A stretch of DNA of 64,000 nt, from contig NZ_NRQY01000001.1 in assembly GCF_003996855.1 (NCBI RefSeq), forward strand, positions 1,945,676-2,009,675, written 5' to 3'. This document shows positions 8,400-17,406 of this stretch, in pieces (the stretch's first letter is position 1; every line of letters begins with the position of its first letter). The position numbers and the translations under genes were made by a program. The notes under the pieces are model-generated. The model saw only the letters and a list, made by a program, of their open reading frames with translations. It was not told the DNA's origin and made no database searches. Source of the stretch: Morganella morganii (GTDB lineage Bacteria > Pseudomonadota > Gammaproteobacteria > Enterobacterales > Enterobacteriaceae).

Positions 8400-9324
8400 A
8401 TGAGTCATCAGGACACTGAACAATCCGCAAAAAAAATGAAGATTAATCCGCCGGTTTTTTATATTTCGGCTCTGATTATTCTCCTGATTGTCGGCTTTGC
8501 CGCCCTGTTTCCCCAGACGGCGGACATACACCTTAAAGCCCTTCAGACCAGCCTGTTTAAAAATGCCAGCTGGTTCTATATCCTCGCCGTCGCCCTGATT
8601 TTACTGAGTGTCACCTTTATGGGGCTGTCCCGTTTCGGTGATATTAAACTCGGCCCGGATCACGCCCGTCTGGCAGCGGATTTTCTGGGCCGGGCTGATG
8701 GGTGTGGTGGCTATCACCCTGCTGCTGGCCGGGGGATTATCTGCCCTGCAAACCGTGACCATCGCCAGTGCCCTGCCGTTTGCGGTTGTGCTGTCGTTCT
8801 CAATTTACGGACTAATTAAAGCACTGCGGATTGATGTGCATAAACGCGACAGTCAGCAGCTGGCGACCATTGCACCGACCGCAAGCCGTAACCCGATTCC
8901 GTGGCAGCGCCGTCTGCGTAATATCGGCTATTTCCCGAAACGTTCTCTGGTTAAGCGCTTTATTGATGAAGTGGTGTCAGAGGCGATGGATATGGTGTCG
9001 CAGGAGCTGGAAAAACAGAGCACCCCGAGCCATATCGACCGCAGCCGCGATGACCGGATCACCTTTGAGGTGGATCTGGGGGATGATATGAACTTTATCT
9101 ATGAAACCCGCCTGCGCTATTACAATCAGCCGTCCTTTGCCCTTTCCGGGATGACGGATGAGGAAAAAGATGAGGAGCACCGCTATTACCGTGCTGAAAT
9201 TCATCTGAAAGAGGGCGGGCAGGATTATGACATCATGGGCTGGAACAAAGAGCAGATCATTCATGACATCCTTGACCAGTATGAAAAACATATTCATTTC
9301 CTGCATCTGCTCGGCAAGAAATAA
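8400..9324 (+). pseudogene. betT: betT choline transporter (BCCT family), internally deleted and out of frame
   Basis: Seen: the first 89 codons (8400-8666) encode a BCCT N-terminus with two hydrophobic segments and the family hallmark SRFGDIKLGPD. From 8668, in the +1 frame, the sequence encodes the last BCCT membrane helix region (VWQRIFWAGLMG, then GGLSALQTVTIASALPF) and a full C-terminal cytosolic BetT domain ending in ILDQYEKHIHFLHLL. Known: BetT is about 670-680 residues. Recalled alignment with E. coli BetT puts the missing piece at roughly 380 residues, about 1.1 kb, removing most membrane helices and the choline site. The junction is at about 8667 and is also frame-shifted. No betIBA genes are adjacent. 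The product cannot be a working transporter. Confidence 0.88.
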
Positions 9325-9341
9325 ATCTGTCACTGAAACCG

Positions 9342-9369
9342 CGCCGCTCACCTGAGCGGCGTTTTTTTA
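9342..9369 (+). terminator. Rho-independent terminator after betT
   Basis: A perfect 9-bp stem (CGCCGCTCA with TGAGCGGCG) followed by T7. It overlaps the last codon of the convergent hpaR gene. Confidence 0.9.
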
Positions 9370-9801
9370 TTCCTCTTCTCCGCCGTCACGCTGCGGCAGC
9401 GCAACCAGATCATCCAGCAATGCATAGAGCTGACGTACCTTCTCCGGCGTGAACTGTAATTCCAGTGCCTGATAGCCGGTCTCCACTTCTGCCTGAACAC
9501 GGTGGTACAGCGCTGTGCCCTCGTCAGTCAGGGAGAGATAGAGTTTGCGCTGGTCACTGAGAGGCTTGAGGCGGTGAATAATGCCGGCTTTTTCCATCCG
9601 CGTCAGAATACCGGTCAGGCTGGGACGCAAAATACAGCTTTTCTGTGCGAGGAGATGAAAATCGAGTGACGGGGTCTTAGCCAGTATGCGGATAATCCGC
9701 CACTGCTGCTCTGTCAGCTGGTGTGTTTTCAGGGTCGGGCGAAAATAGCCGAGGACCACTTCACGGGCCTGCAAAAGGGCGATAAGTAATGATTCATGCA
9801 T
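9367..9801 (-). CDS. hpaR: HpaR, MarR-family repressor of aromatic (homoprotocatechuate) catabolism
   Basis: The protein matches HpaR along its 144 residues: an N-terminal HESLLIALLQAREVVLGYFR, the dimer/winged-helix core LTEQQWRIIRIL near residue 28, and the recognition region CILRPSLTGILTRMEKAGII near residue 56, followed by the wing SDQRKLYLSLT. Known: HpaR represses the 4-hydroxyphenylacetate meta-cleavage operon and is relieved by the substrate or homoprotocatechuate. Here it is divergent from a semialdehyde dehydrogenase gene, and hpaC follows; the rest of the pathway is not in view. It may control the dehydrogenase and itself from the shared intergenic region. Confidence 0.87.
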   Translation of the reverse strand: MHESLLIALLQAREVVLGYFRPTLKTHQLTEQQWRIIRILAKTPSLDFHLLAQKSCILRPSLTGILTRMEKAGIIHRLKPLSDQRKLYLSLTDEGTALYHRVQAEVETGYQALELQFTPEKVRQLYALLDDLVALPQRDGGEEE

Positions 9802-9858
9802 AATGGGTAATTTCTCCGCGATGTACTCACATCATAAACATCGCCGTTATCAAAAAAG

Positions 9859-9883
9859 GCGCAATTTTATCGGGAAAATGCGC
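9859..9883. promoter_or_regulatory. Candidate HpaR/MarR operator
   Basis: GCGCAATTTT-ATCGGG-AAAATGCGC is an inverted repeat with one bulged base, lying about 60 bp upstream of hpaR and about 155 bp upstream of the divergent dehydrogenase gene. The position and symmetry fit an autoregulatory MarR-type operator. This is inferred, not a known site. Confidence 0.45.
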
Positions 9884-10038
9884 AATCAGACATCCTCTGT
9901 TAGAATAAAAAGTATATCAGTCATAAAGACTCAAAGGACTCTCCTTTTATTAACGCTATATTAACAATAAATCAATGGTCTTCTGCTGATATCTCAGTGC
10001 CCTCATCACTTTTTTGAGAAAACGCAACGGAGCTCTCT

Positions 10039-11511
10039 ATGTTCACCTCATCGTTAACCGATCCCTCCTTTTCCCTGCTGCACACCGGCGGCTATATCAA
10101 TGGTCAGTGGACCGATGCACAGGATAAGGCCACGTTTGATGTGACCAACCCGGCCACCGGCGGACTGATCACCCGCGTCAGCGACCTCGGCGCACATGAA
10201 ACGCAGCTTGCCATTGCGGCCGCAGAAAATGCCCTTCCGGGCTGGCGCACCCTGACCGCCAAAGCCCGTGCGCAGATCCTGCGGCGCTGGTTTGATCTTG
10301 TCATGGAAAATCAGGAGGAACTGGCACAGCTCCTCAGCCTGGAACAGGGTAAACCACTGGCAGAGTCACGCGGGGAAATCGCCTACGGCGCAAGCTTTAT
10401 CGAATGGTTTGCCGAAGAAGGTAAACGCGTGTACGGCGAAACCATTCCGGCCACACAGAGCGGACAGCGGATTGCTACCATCCGCCAGCCGATCGGGGTG
10501 GTCGGTGCTATCACGCCGTGGAACTTCCCGAATGCGATGATCACCCGCAAAGCGGCTCCGGCGCTGGCGGCAGGTTGCACGATGGTTCTGAAACCGGCGG
10601 CAGAAACCCCGCTTTCCGCCCTGGCACTGGCGGCACTCGGTGAGCAGGCCGGTATTCCTGCCGGGGTGTTTAATGTCGTCACGGGGCTTGATGCGGCCGC
10701 TATCGGCGGTGAACTGACCACCAGCCCGGTCGTGCGCAAAATCTCCTTTACCGGCTCCACCCGCGTCGGCAAACTGCTGATGGCACAGAGTGCGGAGACG
10801 GTAAAAAAACTGTCTCTCGAACTGGGCGGAAACGCCCCGTTTATTGTGTTTGATGATGCCGATCTTGATGCGGCGGTTGCCGGTGCCATGGCTGCCAAAT
10901 TCCGTAACAGCGGGCAAACCTGTGTCTGTGCCAACCGCCTCTATGTGCAGGACGGTGTGTATGACGCCTTTGCCGCCAAACTGTCGGAGGCGGTCAGCGC
11001 GCTGCATGTTGCACCTTACACTGATGAAAACGCACAGCAGGGGCCACTGATTAATGAAGCGGCCATCCGCAAAGTCAGTGAGCATATCGCGGATGCGGTC
11101 AGCAAAGGTGCAACGGTGCTCAGCGGTGGTAAACCGGCGGCACAGGGCGGATTATTTTTCGAGCCGACCGTCCTGACCGGTGTTACCGCAGACATGCTTG
11201 TGACCCGCGAGGAAACCTTCGGTCCGCTGGCACCGCTGGTACGCTTCCGGGATGAAGAAGAGGCTATCCGCGCGGCAAACAGCAGTGAATTTGGTCTGGC
11301 GGCCTATTTCTATTCCCGCGATATCGGCCGGGTCTACCGCGTAGCGGAAGCACTGGAGGCCGGAATGGTCGGTATTAATGAAGGGATTATTTCAACGGAA
11401 GTGGCGCCGTTCGGCGGCATCAAGCAATCCGGCCTCGGCCGTGAAGGCTCCCGTCACGGCATTGATGACTATCTGGAAATCAAATATCTCTGCTTCGGCG
11501 GTATCCGTTAA
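10039..11511 (+). CDS. NAD(P)-dependent succinate-semialdehyde dehydrogenase (GabD-like aldehyde dehydrogenase)
   Basis: A 490-residue aldehyde dehydrogenase. The oxyanion/cofactor segment TPWNFPNAM is near residue 160, the catalytic base region LELGGNAPFIVFDDADLD near residue 262, and the catalytic cysteine in NSGQTCVCANR near residue 297; the extra Cys two residues later is typical of the GabD subgroup. Substrate: oxidation of succinate semialdehyde to succinate is most likely, since this aldehyde is an end product of the HPA pathway that HpaR controls, and also of GABA breakdown. Other small semialdehydes, such as glutarate semialdehyde, remain possible. It is divergent from hpaR, and hpaC follows after about 150 bp. 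Confidence 0.85.
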   Translation: MFTSSLTDPSFSLLHTGGYINGQWTDAQDKATFDVTNPATGGLITRVSDLGAHETQLAIAAAENALPGWRTLTAKARAQILRRWFDLVMENQEELAQLLSLEQGKPLAESRGEIAYGASFIEWFAEEGKRVYGETIPATQSGQRIATIRQPIGVVGAITPWNFPNAMITRKAAPALAAGCTMVLKPAAETPLSALALAALGEQAGIPAGVFNVVTGLDAAAIGGELTTSPVVRKISFTGSTRVGKLLMAQSAETVKKLSLELGGNAPFIVFDDADLDAAVAGAMAAKFRNSGQTCVCANRLYVQDGVYDAFAAKLSEAVSALHVAPYTDENAQQGPLINEAAIRKVSEHIADAVSKGATVLSGGKPAAQGGLFFEPTVLTGVTADMLVTREETFGPLAPLVRFRDEEEAIRAANSSEFGLAAYFYSRDIGRVYRVAEALEAGMVGINEGIISTEVAPFGGIKQSGLGREGSRHGIDDYLEIKYLCFGGIR

Positions 11512-11529
11512 TCCCCGCTGACCACCCCG

Positions 11530-11560
11530 TGCGGCGGCCTCTTCCGGCGGCCGCATTTTC
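11530..11560 (+). terminator. Weak terminator-like hairpin after the dehydrogenase gene
   Basis: A G+C-rich imperfect inverted repeat (GCGGCGGCC around a TCTT loop with CCGGCGGCCGC) followed by ATTTT. Its presence suggests hpaC has its own promoter in the following 90 bp. Confidence 0.5.
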
Positions 11561-11658
11561 TGACTCTCCCTTGTATTTTTCCCCGGCTATCATTAGACTG
11601 CGTATCATTCGCAAATAAGCAACAATTGCGTCACATTTTTATCCCACCGGGAGTTGGT

Positions 11659-12183
11659 ATGTCTTTGGATAATTCACAGCGTCTGCTGTTCCGCGACGCA
11701 ATGGCGACACTCTCCGCTGCCGTCAATATTGTCACCACCGACGGCGAAGCCGGACGCGGCGGGCTGACCGCCACCGCGGTCTGCTCTGTCACCGATACCC
11801 CGCCGACACTGCTGGTGTGCATCAACCGCAGCAGTGCGCTCAGTGAGGTGTTCAGCGCCAACGGGCGGCTGTGTGTTAATGTGCTCACACATCAGCATCA
11901 GGCACTGGCCTGTGATTTTGCCGGAATGACCGGCCTGAGTATGGATGCGCGTTTTGCCGGTGAGCACTGGCAAGCCGGAGAACTGGGACAACCCTGTCTT
12001 CACGGCTCACTTGCCTGTCTGGAAGGTGTGGTGACTCAGGTTCAGAAAATCGGCACACATAATATCTTTATGACTGAGATCCGCAGTATCAATGTCCGCG
12101 ACGAAGGACACGGCCTGATTTACTTCCGCCGCGATTTCCGCACTGTCGAAACCGGTGATATCCCCGCCTTTGCCGTTGCCTGA
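11659..12183 (+). CDS. hpaC: HpaC, flavin reductase component of 4-hydroxyphenylacetate 3-monooxygenase
   Basis: A 174-residue NAD(P)H:flavin oxidoreductase that supplies reduced flavin to the HpaB oxygenase. The FMN-binding flavin-reductase core is evident: FRDAMATLSAAVNIVTTDG at the N-terminus, TATAVCSVTDTPPTLLVCIN, then FAGMTGLSMDARF and the C-terminal EGHGLIYFRRDF. The start at 11659 follows GGGAG and gives the usual family N-terminus; the longer frame from 11626 adds an unlikely 11-residue extension. Oddity: hpaB is not adjacent, although hpaB and hpaC are normally one operon. It may serve an HpaB elsewhere or another two-component monooxygenase. Confidence 0.88.
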   Translation: MSLDNSQRLLFRDAMATLSAAVNIVTTDGEAGRGGLTATAVCSVTDTPPTLLVCINRSSALSEVFSANGRLCVNVLTHQHQALACDFAGMTGLSMDARFAGEHWQAGELGQPCLHGSLACLEGVVTQVQKIGTHNIFMTEIRSINVRDEGHGLIYFRRDFRTVETGDIPAFAVA

Positions 12184-12206
12184 TCCCCTTTCATTCTTAT
12201 CATAAT

Positions 12207-12235
12207 ATTCGTTAACACGTTATGTGTTAACGAAT
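12207..12235. repeat. Perfect 12-bp inverted repeat between hpaC and dtpB
   Basis: ATTCGTTAACAC and GTGTTAACGAAT are exact reverse complements around a GTTAT loop, 24 bp after the hpaC stop. The stem is AT-rich and no T-run follows, so an operator for a dimeric regulator is as likely as a terminator. Confidence 0.7.
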
Positions 12236-12591
12236 CATTATTCATCAGAAAAATAACTGTTACAATTTGTCATATTTAATTCCGCCCCACGACTGACAAC
12301 AGAATAAATAACCGTCAATCTGCTCAATTCACCATCAACAAAACCATTGAAGACTAATTATTGATGTCAATCTAATGAATTTTATTTCAATTATGATATT
12401 AATTATTGCAGTAAGTGTGATCTGTCTTTGAGATGCTCAGCCGGCAATATATTAGTCTGAGTCCTTTGGCAAATACCCTGACAAATACGCAAACACTCAA
12501 CCTTACGCAAGAGTTTATCTTTTAGCTTTGCCTCCGCGATGCCGAGAAGGCTTTTGCGTGATGAATAATTATTAATAAGAGGCATTAAACC
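12236..12591 (+). promoter_or_regulatory. Long AT-rich leader/promoter region of dtpB
   Basis: About 355 bp precede the dtpB ATG. The first 180 bp are very AT-rich and promoter-like. The second half is more mixed and can fold: ACGCAAA (about 12487) can pair with TTTGCGT (about 12554). A 30-codon open frame (12433-12525) with a weak ribosome site is present, but its coding status is doubtful. The dtpB ribosome site is AAGAGG. The extent of the transcribed leader is not known. Confidence 0.4.
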
Positions 12592-14061
12592 ATGAGTAAA
12601 CCCGCGCAGGTTGGTTTGTTTAACCAACCTAAGCCATTCTTCATGATTTTTATCGTGGAGCTGTGGGAACGCTTCGGCTATTACGGTGTGCAAGGCATCC
12701 TGGCCGTCTACTTCGTTCAGCAACTGGGATTCAGTCAGGAACAGGCATTTATCACCTTCGGGGCATTCGCCGCGCTGGTATACGGTCTGATCTCTATCGG
12801 TGGTTACGTCGGTGACCATGTTCTCGGGACCAAGCGGACCATCATTTTAGGGGCCATCGTGATGGCTGTCGGTTATTTTATGACCGGCCTGTCTATCATG
12901 CACCCGGATTTGATTTTCTACGCACTGGGCACCATTGCTGTCGGTAACGGCTTATTCAAAGCTAACCCGGCCAGCCTGCTGTCAAAATGCTATGCACCGA
13001 AAGACCCGCGTCTGGACGGGGCATTCACCCTGTTTTATATGTCGATCAATATCGGTTCCCTGATTTCCCTGTCACTGGCACCGGTTATCGCGGACAAATA
13101 CAGCTATACCGTTACTTATAACATCTGTGGTATCGGCCTGCTGATCGCCCTGGCGGTTTTCCTGTTCTGCCGGAAAATGGTGAGTAATATTGGTTCCGAG
13201 CCGGATCACAAACCAATGAAATTCGGCAGCCTGCTGGTGGTCATCGCCGGCAGTGTGGCAACCGTCTTCCTGTGTGCATGGTTACTGCATAATGTGATCG
13301 TAGCCAACTATGTATTACTCGGCGTCACCGCCGTGGTTATCTTTTTCTTCTTCCGCGAAGCCTTCAAACTGAAAGGTGTTGAGCGGAATAAAATGTATGT
13401 GGCGTTTGTTCTGATGCTGGAAGCGGTTATCTTCTATGTACTGTATGCCCAGATGCCGACCTCACTGAACTTCTTCGCTATCTATAACGTGCATCACACC
13501 ATTATGGGAATTGATGTGCATCCGGTCAGTTTCCAGGCGCTGAACCCGTTCTGGATCATCGTACTGAGCCCGGTTCTGGCTTATTTCTACAGTAAAATGG
13601 GTGCGCGCGGCAAAGATTTCTCAATGCCGGGTAAATTCACCATCGGTATGTTCTGCTGCTCCGCCGGCTTCCTGACTGCCGCCGCATCCGGTATGTGGTT
13701 TGCGGATGCGTCCGGTCTGACATCACCGTGGTTTATCGTTCTGGTTTATTTCTTCCAGGCAGTCGGCGAGCTGATGATCAGTGCGCTGGGTCTGGCGATG
13801 GTTGCTGCGTTCGTTCCGCAGTACCTGATGGGCTTTATTCTCGGGATGTGGTTCCTGACTCAGGCGATGGCAACACTGTTAGGCGGCTATGTGGCAACCT
13901 TTACAGCACCGCCGGAAGGGGTGACCGATCCGCTTCAGACCCTCAGTATCTACACCGATGTGTTTGGTAAAATCGGTATCGCAACCGCCGTTGCCGGCCT
14001 GATTATGTGGGCGATTGTACCGAAACTGAATAAAATCATGAAAGAAGAAAAAACAGCCTGA
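12592..14061 (+). CDS. dtpB: Dipeptide/tripeptide permease DtpB (POT/PTR family)
   Basis: A proton-coupled di- and tripeptide importer of the inner membrane, 489 residues with about 14 hydrophobic segments. The POT signature [10 protein letters not shown] is at residues 20-29, followed by the second family motif ([16 protein letters not shown], then [15 protein letters not shown]) at about residues 118-160. A number of stretches ([35 protein letters not shown]) correspond to E. coli DtpB rather than DtpA. It has a terminator and is followed by ggt, whose periplasmic enzyme releases peptides and amino acids that DtpB could import; this link is inferred. Confidence 0.93.
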   Translation: MSKPAQVGLFNQPKPFFMIFIVELWERFGYYGVQGILAVYFVQQLGFSQEQAFITFGAFAALVYGLISIGGYVGDHVLGTKRTIILGAIVMAVGYFMTGLSIMHPDLIFYALGTIAVGNGLFKANPASLLSKCYAPKDPRLDGAFTLFYMSINIGSLISLSLAPVIADKYSYTVTYNICGIGLLIALAVFLFCRKMVSNIGSEPDHKPMKFGSLLVVIAGSVATVFLCAWLLHNVIVANYVLLGVTAVVIFFFFREAFKLKGVERNKMYVAFVLMLEAVIFYVLYAQMPTSLNFFAIYNVHHTIMGIDVHPVSFQALNPFWIIVLSPVLAYFYSKMGARGKDFSMPGKFTIGMFCCSAGFLTAAASGMWFADASGLTSPWFIVLVYFFQAVGELMISALGLAMVAAFVPQYLMGFILGMWFLTQAMATLLGGYVATFTAPPEGVTDPLQTLSIYTDVFGKIGIATAVAGLIMWAIVPKLNKIMKEEKTA

Positions 14062-14068
14062 TTGTGTT

Positions 14069-14156
14069 AACCGGTGCTGTGCAAACAGCACCGGTTACCG
14101 TCTCGTTTGCGTAATGACACGCTGTTCTTCAGAACCCGGGCTATCCGGGTTTTTTA
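14069..14156 (+). terminator. Tandem hairpins and terminator after dtpB
   Basis: A perfect 12-bp stem (14069-14080 with 14085-14096) lacks a T-run. A second hairpin, AACCCGG-GCTAT-CCGGGTT (14133-14151), is followed by TTTT and is the likely terminator. The first may protect the mRNA end. Confidence 0.85.
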
Positions 14157-14299
14157 TTATTCCTCCGCACTGCTTTTCCGCCCGGTTTCACATTTTTCCG
14201 CACATCATTTCTCAAATATTAGTATCCCTGCTATACGTTAATTAACAAATAATAAATCAATACACCATAAAAACACCTGCAAAACCGACGGAGATAATA

Positions 14300-16063
14300 A
14301 TGATAACCCCATGGCGAACACCTGTTCTTTTGCTCTCTCTGCTGCTTTCCCCGCAATTGTATGCTGCTTCCGAACCTGCTGCTGAAGCCCGTAACGGGAT
14401 GGTGGTGTCTTCCCAGCATCTGGCGTCACAGGCCGGTGCTGATATCCTGAAAGCCGGCGGTAACGCGGTGGATGCGGCAGTCGCTGTCGGCTATGCCCAG
14501 GCGGTGGTGAATCCCTGCTGCGGTAATATCGGCGGCGGTGGTTTTATGACACTGCATCTGGCAGACGGTAAAAATATTTTCATCAATTTCCGTGAGACTG
14601 CCCCGGCGTCAGCCTCCGCGGATATGTATCTCGATAAAGACGGGAATCTGATCAAAGACGCCAGCCTGTACGGCTACCTCGCCGCCGGGGTTCCCGGGAC
14701 TGTTAAAGGGCTGGATTACGCCCTGGAAAAATACGGCACCATGAAACGGGAGCAGGTAATGGCGCCGGCGATTAAACTGGCCCGTGACGGTTTTATTCTG
14801 ACCCGCGCAGATACTGATGTGATGGATACCACCACTGCCCGCTTTAAGCAGGACCCGGAAGCGGCACGGATTTTCCTCAAACCTGACGGCTCCGCATTCC
14901 AGCCCGGCGACCGCCTGATTCAGACCGATCTGGCCAAGACTCTGGAGCGTATCGCCAAAGAGGGCCCGTCCGCCTTTTATGAAGGTGAGATTCCGCAGTT
15001 AGTGGAAAAAGCCTCTCAGGCAGGCGGCGGTAAGCTGACAGCTAAAGATTTTGCGGATTACACGATTACAGAGGTCGCACCGGTGACCTGTACTTATCGC
15101 GGTTATGAATTTATTTCCGCCCCGCCGCCAAGCTCCGGCGGTGTCACTATCTGCCAGACCCTGAATATCCTGGAAGGTTATGATCTGAAAGCGATGGGCT
15201 TTAACTCGGCGGATTATATTCACACTTTGGCAGAGGCAATGCGCCATTCTTATATGGATCGCAATACTTTCCTCGGCGATCCGGCGTTTGTGAAAAATCC
15301 GACCGAAAAACTGACCAGCAAAGCCTATGCGGAAGAATTGCGCAAAGAAATCATTCCGGGCAAAGCCACCCCTTCCGCTCAGGTGCAGCCGGGCACCGGC
15401 CCGCATGAAAAACCGGAAACCACACACTATTCCGTGGTGGATAACAAAGGCAATGCAGTATCCACCACCTATACCATCAACGGTCGTTTCGGTGCGGTGG
15501 TGATCCCGCCGGGCACCGGTTTCTTCCTCAATGATGAAATGGATGATTTCACCACCAAAATCGGCGAGAAGAATATGTACGGCCTGGTTCAGGGCGAGCG
15601 CAACGCGATTGCCCCGGGTAAACGTCCGCTTTCCTCCATGAGCCCGACTATTGTCACTAAAGACGGTAAGATTTTCCTGGTGCTCGGTTCGCCGGGCGGC
15701 TCACGGATTATTTCCATTACCTTACAAACCGCGCTGAATATTATCGATCACGGCATGGCACCGCAGGAGGCCGTGAATGCACCGCGTATTCACCATCAGT
15801 GGCTGCCGGATGAGGTGTATTACGAGCAGCGCGGTGTGTCAAAAGACTCACTGAATCTGCTGGATAAAATGGGTTATAAGATGGTTGAGCAGACCCCGTG
15901 GGGCGCCGCCGAGCTGATTATGGTGGGGTTACCGGGTGCCGCCGGGGTCAGTGCGGACTCTTCCGGCAATGATGCCGCCGTATCCGGTAAGGTGCGGGAA
16001 GGTTATTTATACGGTGCCAACGATGTGCGCCGTCCGGCCGGGGAGGCAGCAGGAGTCGAATAA
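14300..16063 (+). CDS. ggt: Gamma-glutamyltransferase, periplasmic
   Basis: Cleaves gamma-glutamyl bonds of glutathione and related compounds in the periplasm. The 587-residue precursor has a signal peptide (about residues 1-22, ending at YAA). It has the large-subunit signature GGNAVDAAVAVGYA near residue 55. The autoprocessing and catalytic Thr lies in PETTHYSVVDNKGNAVSTTY near residue 375-390, where the chain is cut into large and small subunits. GSPGGSRII near residue 463 lines the active site. Intact and of normal length. It follows dtpB, and a terminator separates it from the convergent ter operon. Confidence 0.95.
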   Translation: MITPWRTPVLLLSLLLSPQLYAASEPAAEARNGMVVSSQHLASQAGADILKAGGNAVDAAVAVGYAQAVVNPCCGNIGGGGFMTLHLADGKNIFINFRETAPASASADMYLDKDGNLIKDASLYGYLAAGVPGTVKGLDYALEKYGTMKREQVMAPAIKLARDGFILTRADTDVMDTTTARFKQDPEAARIFLKPDGSAFQPGDRLIQTDLAKTLERIAKEGPSAFYEGEIPQLVEKASQAGGGKLTAKDFADYTITEVAPVTCTYRGYEFISAPPPSSGGVTICQTLNILEGYDLKAMGFNSADYIHTLAEAMRHSYMDRNTFLGDPAFVKNPTEKLTSKAYAEELRKEIIPGKATPSAQVQPGTGPHEKPETTHYSVVDNKGNAVSTTYTINGRFGAVVIPPGTGFFLNDEMDDFTTKIGEKNMYGLVQGERNAIAPGKRPLSSMSPTIVTKDGKIFLVLGSPGGSRIISITLQTALNIIDHGMAPQEAVNAPRIHHQWLPDEVYYEQRGVSKDSLNLLDKMGYKMVEQTPWGAAELIMVGLPGAAGVSADSSGNDAAVSGKVREGYLYGANDVRRPAGEAAGVE

Positions 16064-16090
16064 TCTCCCGGCCGGATCTGTAAACGCAGC

Positions 16091-16121
16091 ATGCCCTGTC
16101 CGTAACAGACAGGGCATTTTT
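16091..16121 (+). terminator. Rho-independent terminator after ggt
   Basis: A perfect 10-bp stem (ATGCCCTGTC with GACAGGGCAT) followed by T6, placed between the convergent ends of ggt and terE. The T-run favours the + strand. Confidence 0.9.
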
Positions 16122-16146
16122 TACGGCAACCAGCTGATATTAATAA

Positions 16147-16722
16147 TTAAATATTAACACCGTGCTGTAACGCTAATGCAGACAGACCACCGGCAAAGCC
16201 CTGGCCGACTGCTTTGAATTTCCACTCTGCTCCGTGACGGTATAACTCACCGAAGACCATCGCGGTTTCTGTTGATGCATCTTCAGACAGATCGAAGCGG
16301 GCAATTTCAGTGCCGTTATCATTATTACAGATACGGATGAAACTGTTGCTGACCATACCGAAGTTCTGTTTACGCCCTTCCGCATCATAAATTGTGACGG
16401 AGAAGACCAGTTTTTTCACATCCGCCGGAAGGGTGTTCAGGCTGATTTTCACCTGCTCATCATCACCGTCGCCTTCGCCGGTGCGGTTGTCGCCCTGGTG
16501 TTCCACCGCGCCGCACGGGCTGGTTTTGTTATTAAAGAAGATGAAATGGCTGTCGGATAATACTTTTCCGTCATCACCCACCATAAATACCGATGCGTCG
16601 AGGTCAAAATCCTGACCATCAGTCACACGTGCATCCCAGCCCAGGCCAACCATTGCCACGCTCATTGACGGGGCTTCTTTGGTCAGGGAGACGTTACTGC
16701 CTTTTGTAAGAGAAACTGCCAT
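16147..16722 (-). CDS. terE: TerD-domain protein TerE
   Basis: A 191-residue TerD-family protein. The N-terminal [13 protein letters not shown] motif is followed by GLGWDAR, the acidic calcium-binding segment [10 protein letters not shown] near residue 35, and [12 protein letters not shown] near residue 80; it ends with [22 protein letters not shown]. Known: TerD-domain proteins bind Ca2+ and act with TerB/TerC at the membrane in resistance to tellurite, phage and colicins. It is the last gene of the leftward operon, 63 bp after terD, its closest paralogue. No terF follows. Assignment as TerE rests on position and length. Confidence 0.92.
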   Translation of the reverse strand: MAVSLTKGSNVSLTKEAPSMSVAMVGLGWDARVTDGQDFDLDASVFMVGDDGKVLSDSHFIFFNNKTSPCGAVEHQGDNRTGEGDGDDEQVKISLNTLPADVKKLVFSVTIYDAEGRKQNFGMVSNSFIRICNNDNGTEIARFDLSEDASTETAMVFGELYRHGAEWKFKAVGQGFAGGLSALALQHGVNI

Positions 16723-16785
16723 TTTCGGACTCCTGCTGCGGATTATTAAAAAAGGGGCTGATTATCAGCCCGCTGAAAAAAATGA

Positions 16786-17364
16786 TCAGGATGCGTTAAT
16801 ACCGTACTGCGCACAGACCGATGACAGACCACCGGCATAGCCCTGCCCGACGGCACGGAATTTCCACTCGGTGCCGTGACGATAAAGCTCACCGAACAGC
16901 ATAGCGGTTTCAGTGGACGCATCTTCTGTCAGGTCATAACGGGCGATTTCCGTATTGGTGTCATCATTGACCAGACGGATAAACGCACCGGACACCTGGC
17001 CGAAGCTCTGGCGGCGGGTCTGCGCATCATGGATTGTGACCACGAAGACGATTTTGTCGATCTCTGCCGGAATCATGTCCAGTTTGATGATCAGAGATTC
17101 ATCATCACCATCACCCTGGCCGGTGCGGTTGTCGCCGGTATGGGTTACTGAACCGTCAGTCGAACGCAGATTGTTATAGAAAATAAAGTCTGCATCACCG
17201 CGCACTTTACCACCTGCTGTCAGCAGGAACGCGGAGGCATCAAGGTCAAAATCCTGACCATCTGTGGAACGAACATCCCAGCCTAAGCCGATCAGGACGT
17301 TTTTCATTGAAGGGGCTGTTTTGCTCAGCGACACATTACCACCTTTAGAAAGAGAAACGCTCAT
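16786..17364 (-). CDS. terD: TerD-domain protein TerD
   Basis: 192 residues with the full TerD fold: [14 protein letters not shown] at the N-terminus, [19 protein letters not shown] (residues 27-45) with its clustered calcium-ligand aspartates, [13 protein letters not shown] near residue 80, and the closing [22 protein letters not shown]. Very similar to the adjacent terE, so the two arose by tandem duplication. The gene lies between terC and terE in the standard order. Confidence 0.93.
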   Translation of the reverse strand: MSVSLSKGGNVSLSKTAPSMKNVLIGLGWDVRSTDGQDFDLDASAFLLTAGGKVRGDADFIFYNNLRSTDGSVTHTGDNRTGQGDGDDESLIIKLDMIPAEIDKIVFVVTIHDAQTRRQSFGQVSGAFIRLVNDDTNTEIARYDLTEDASTETAMLFGELYRHGTEWKFRAVGQGYAGGLSSVCAQYGINAS

Positions 17365-17406
17365 TTCACTTACTCCTTAGTTAAATCAGTGACGGTTGGC
17401 GGATAA

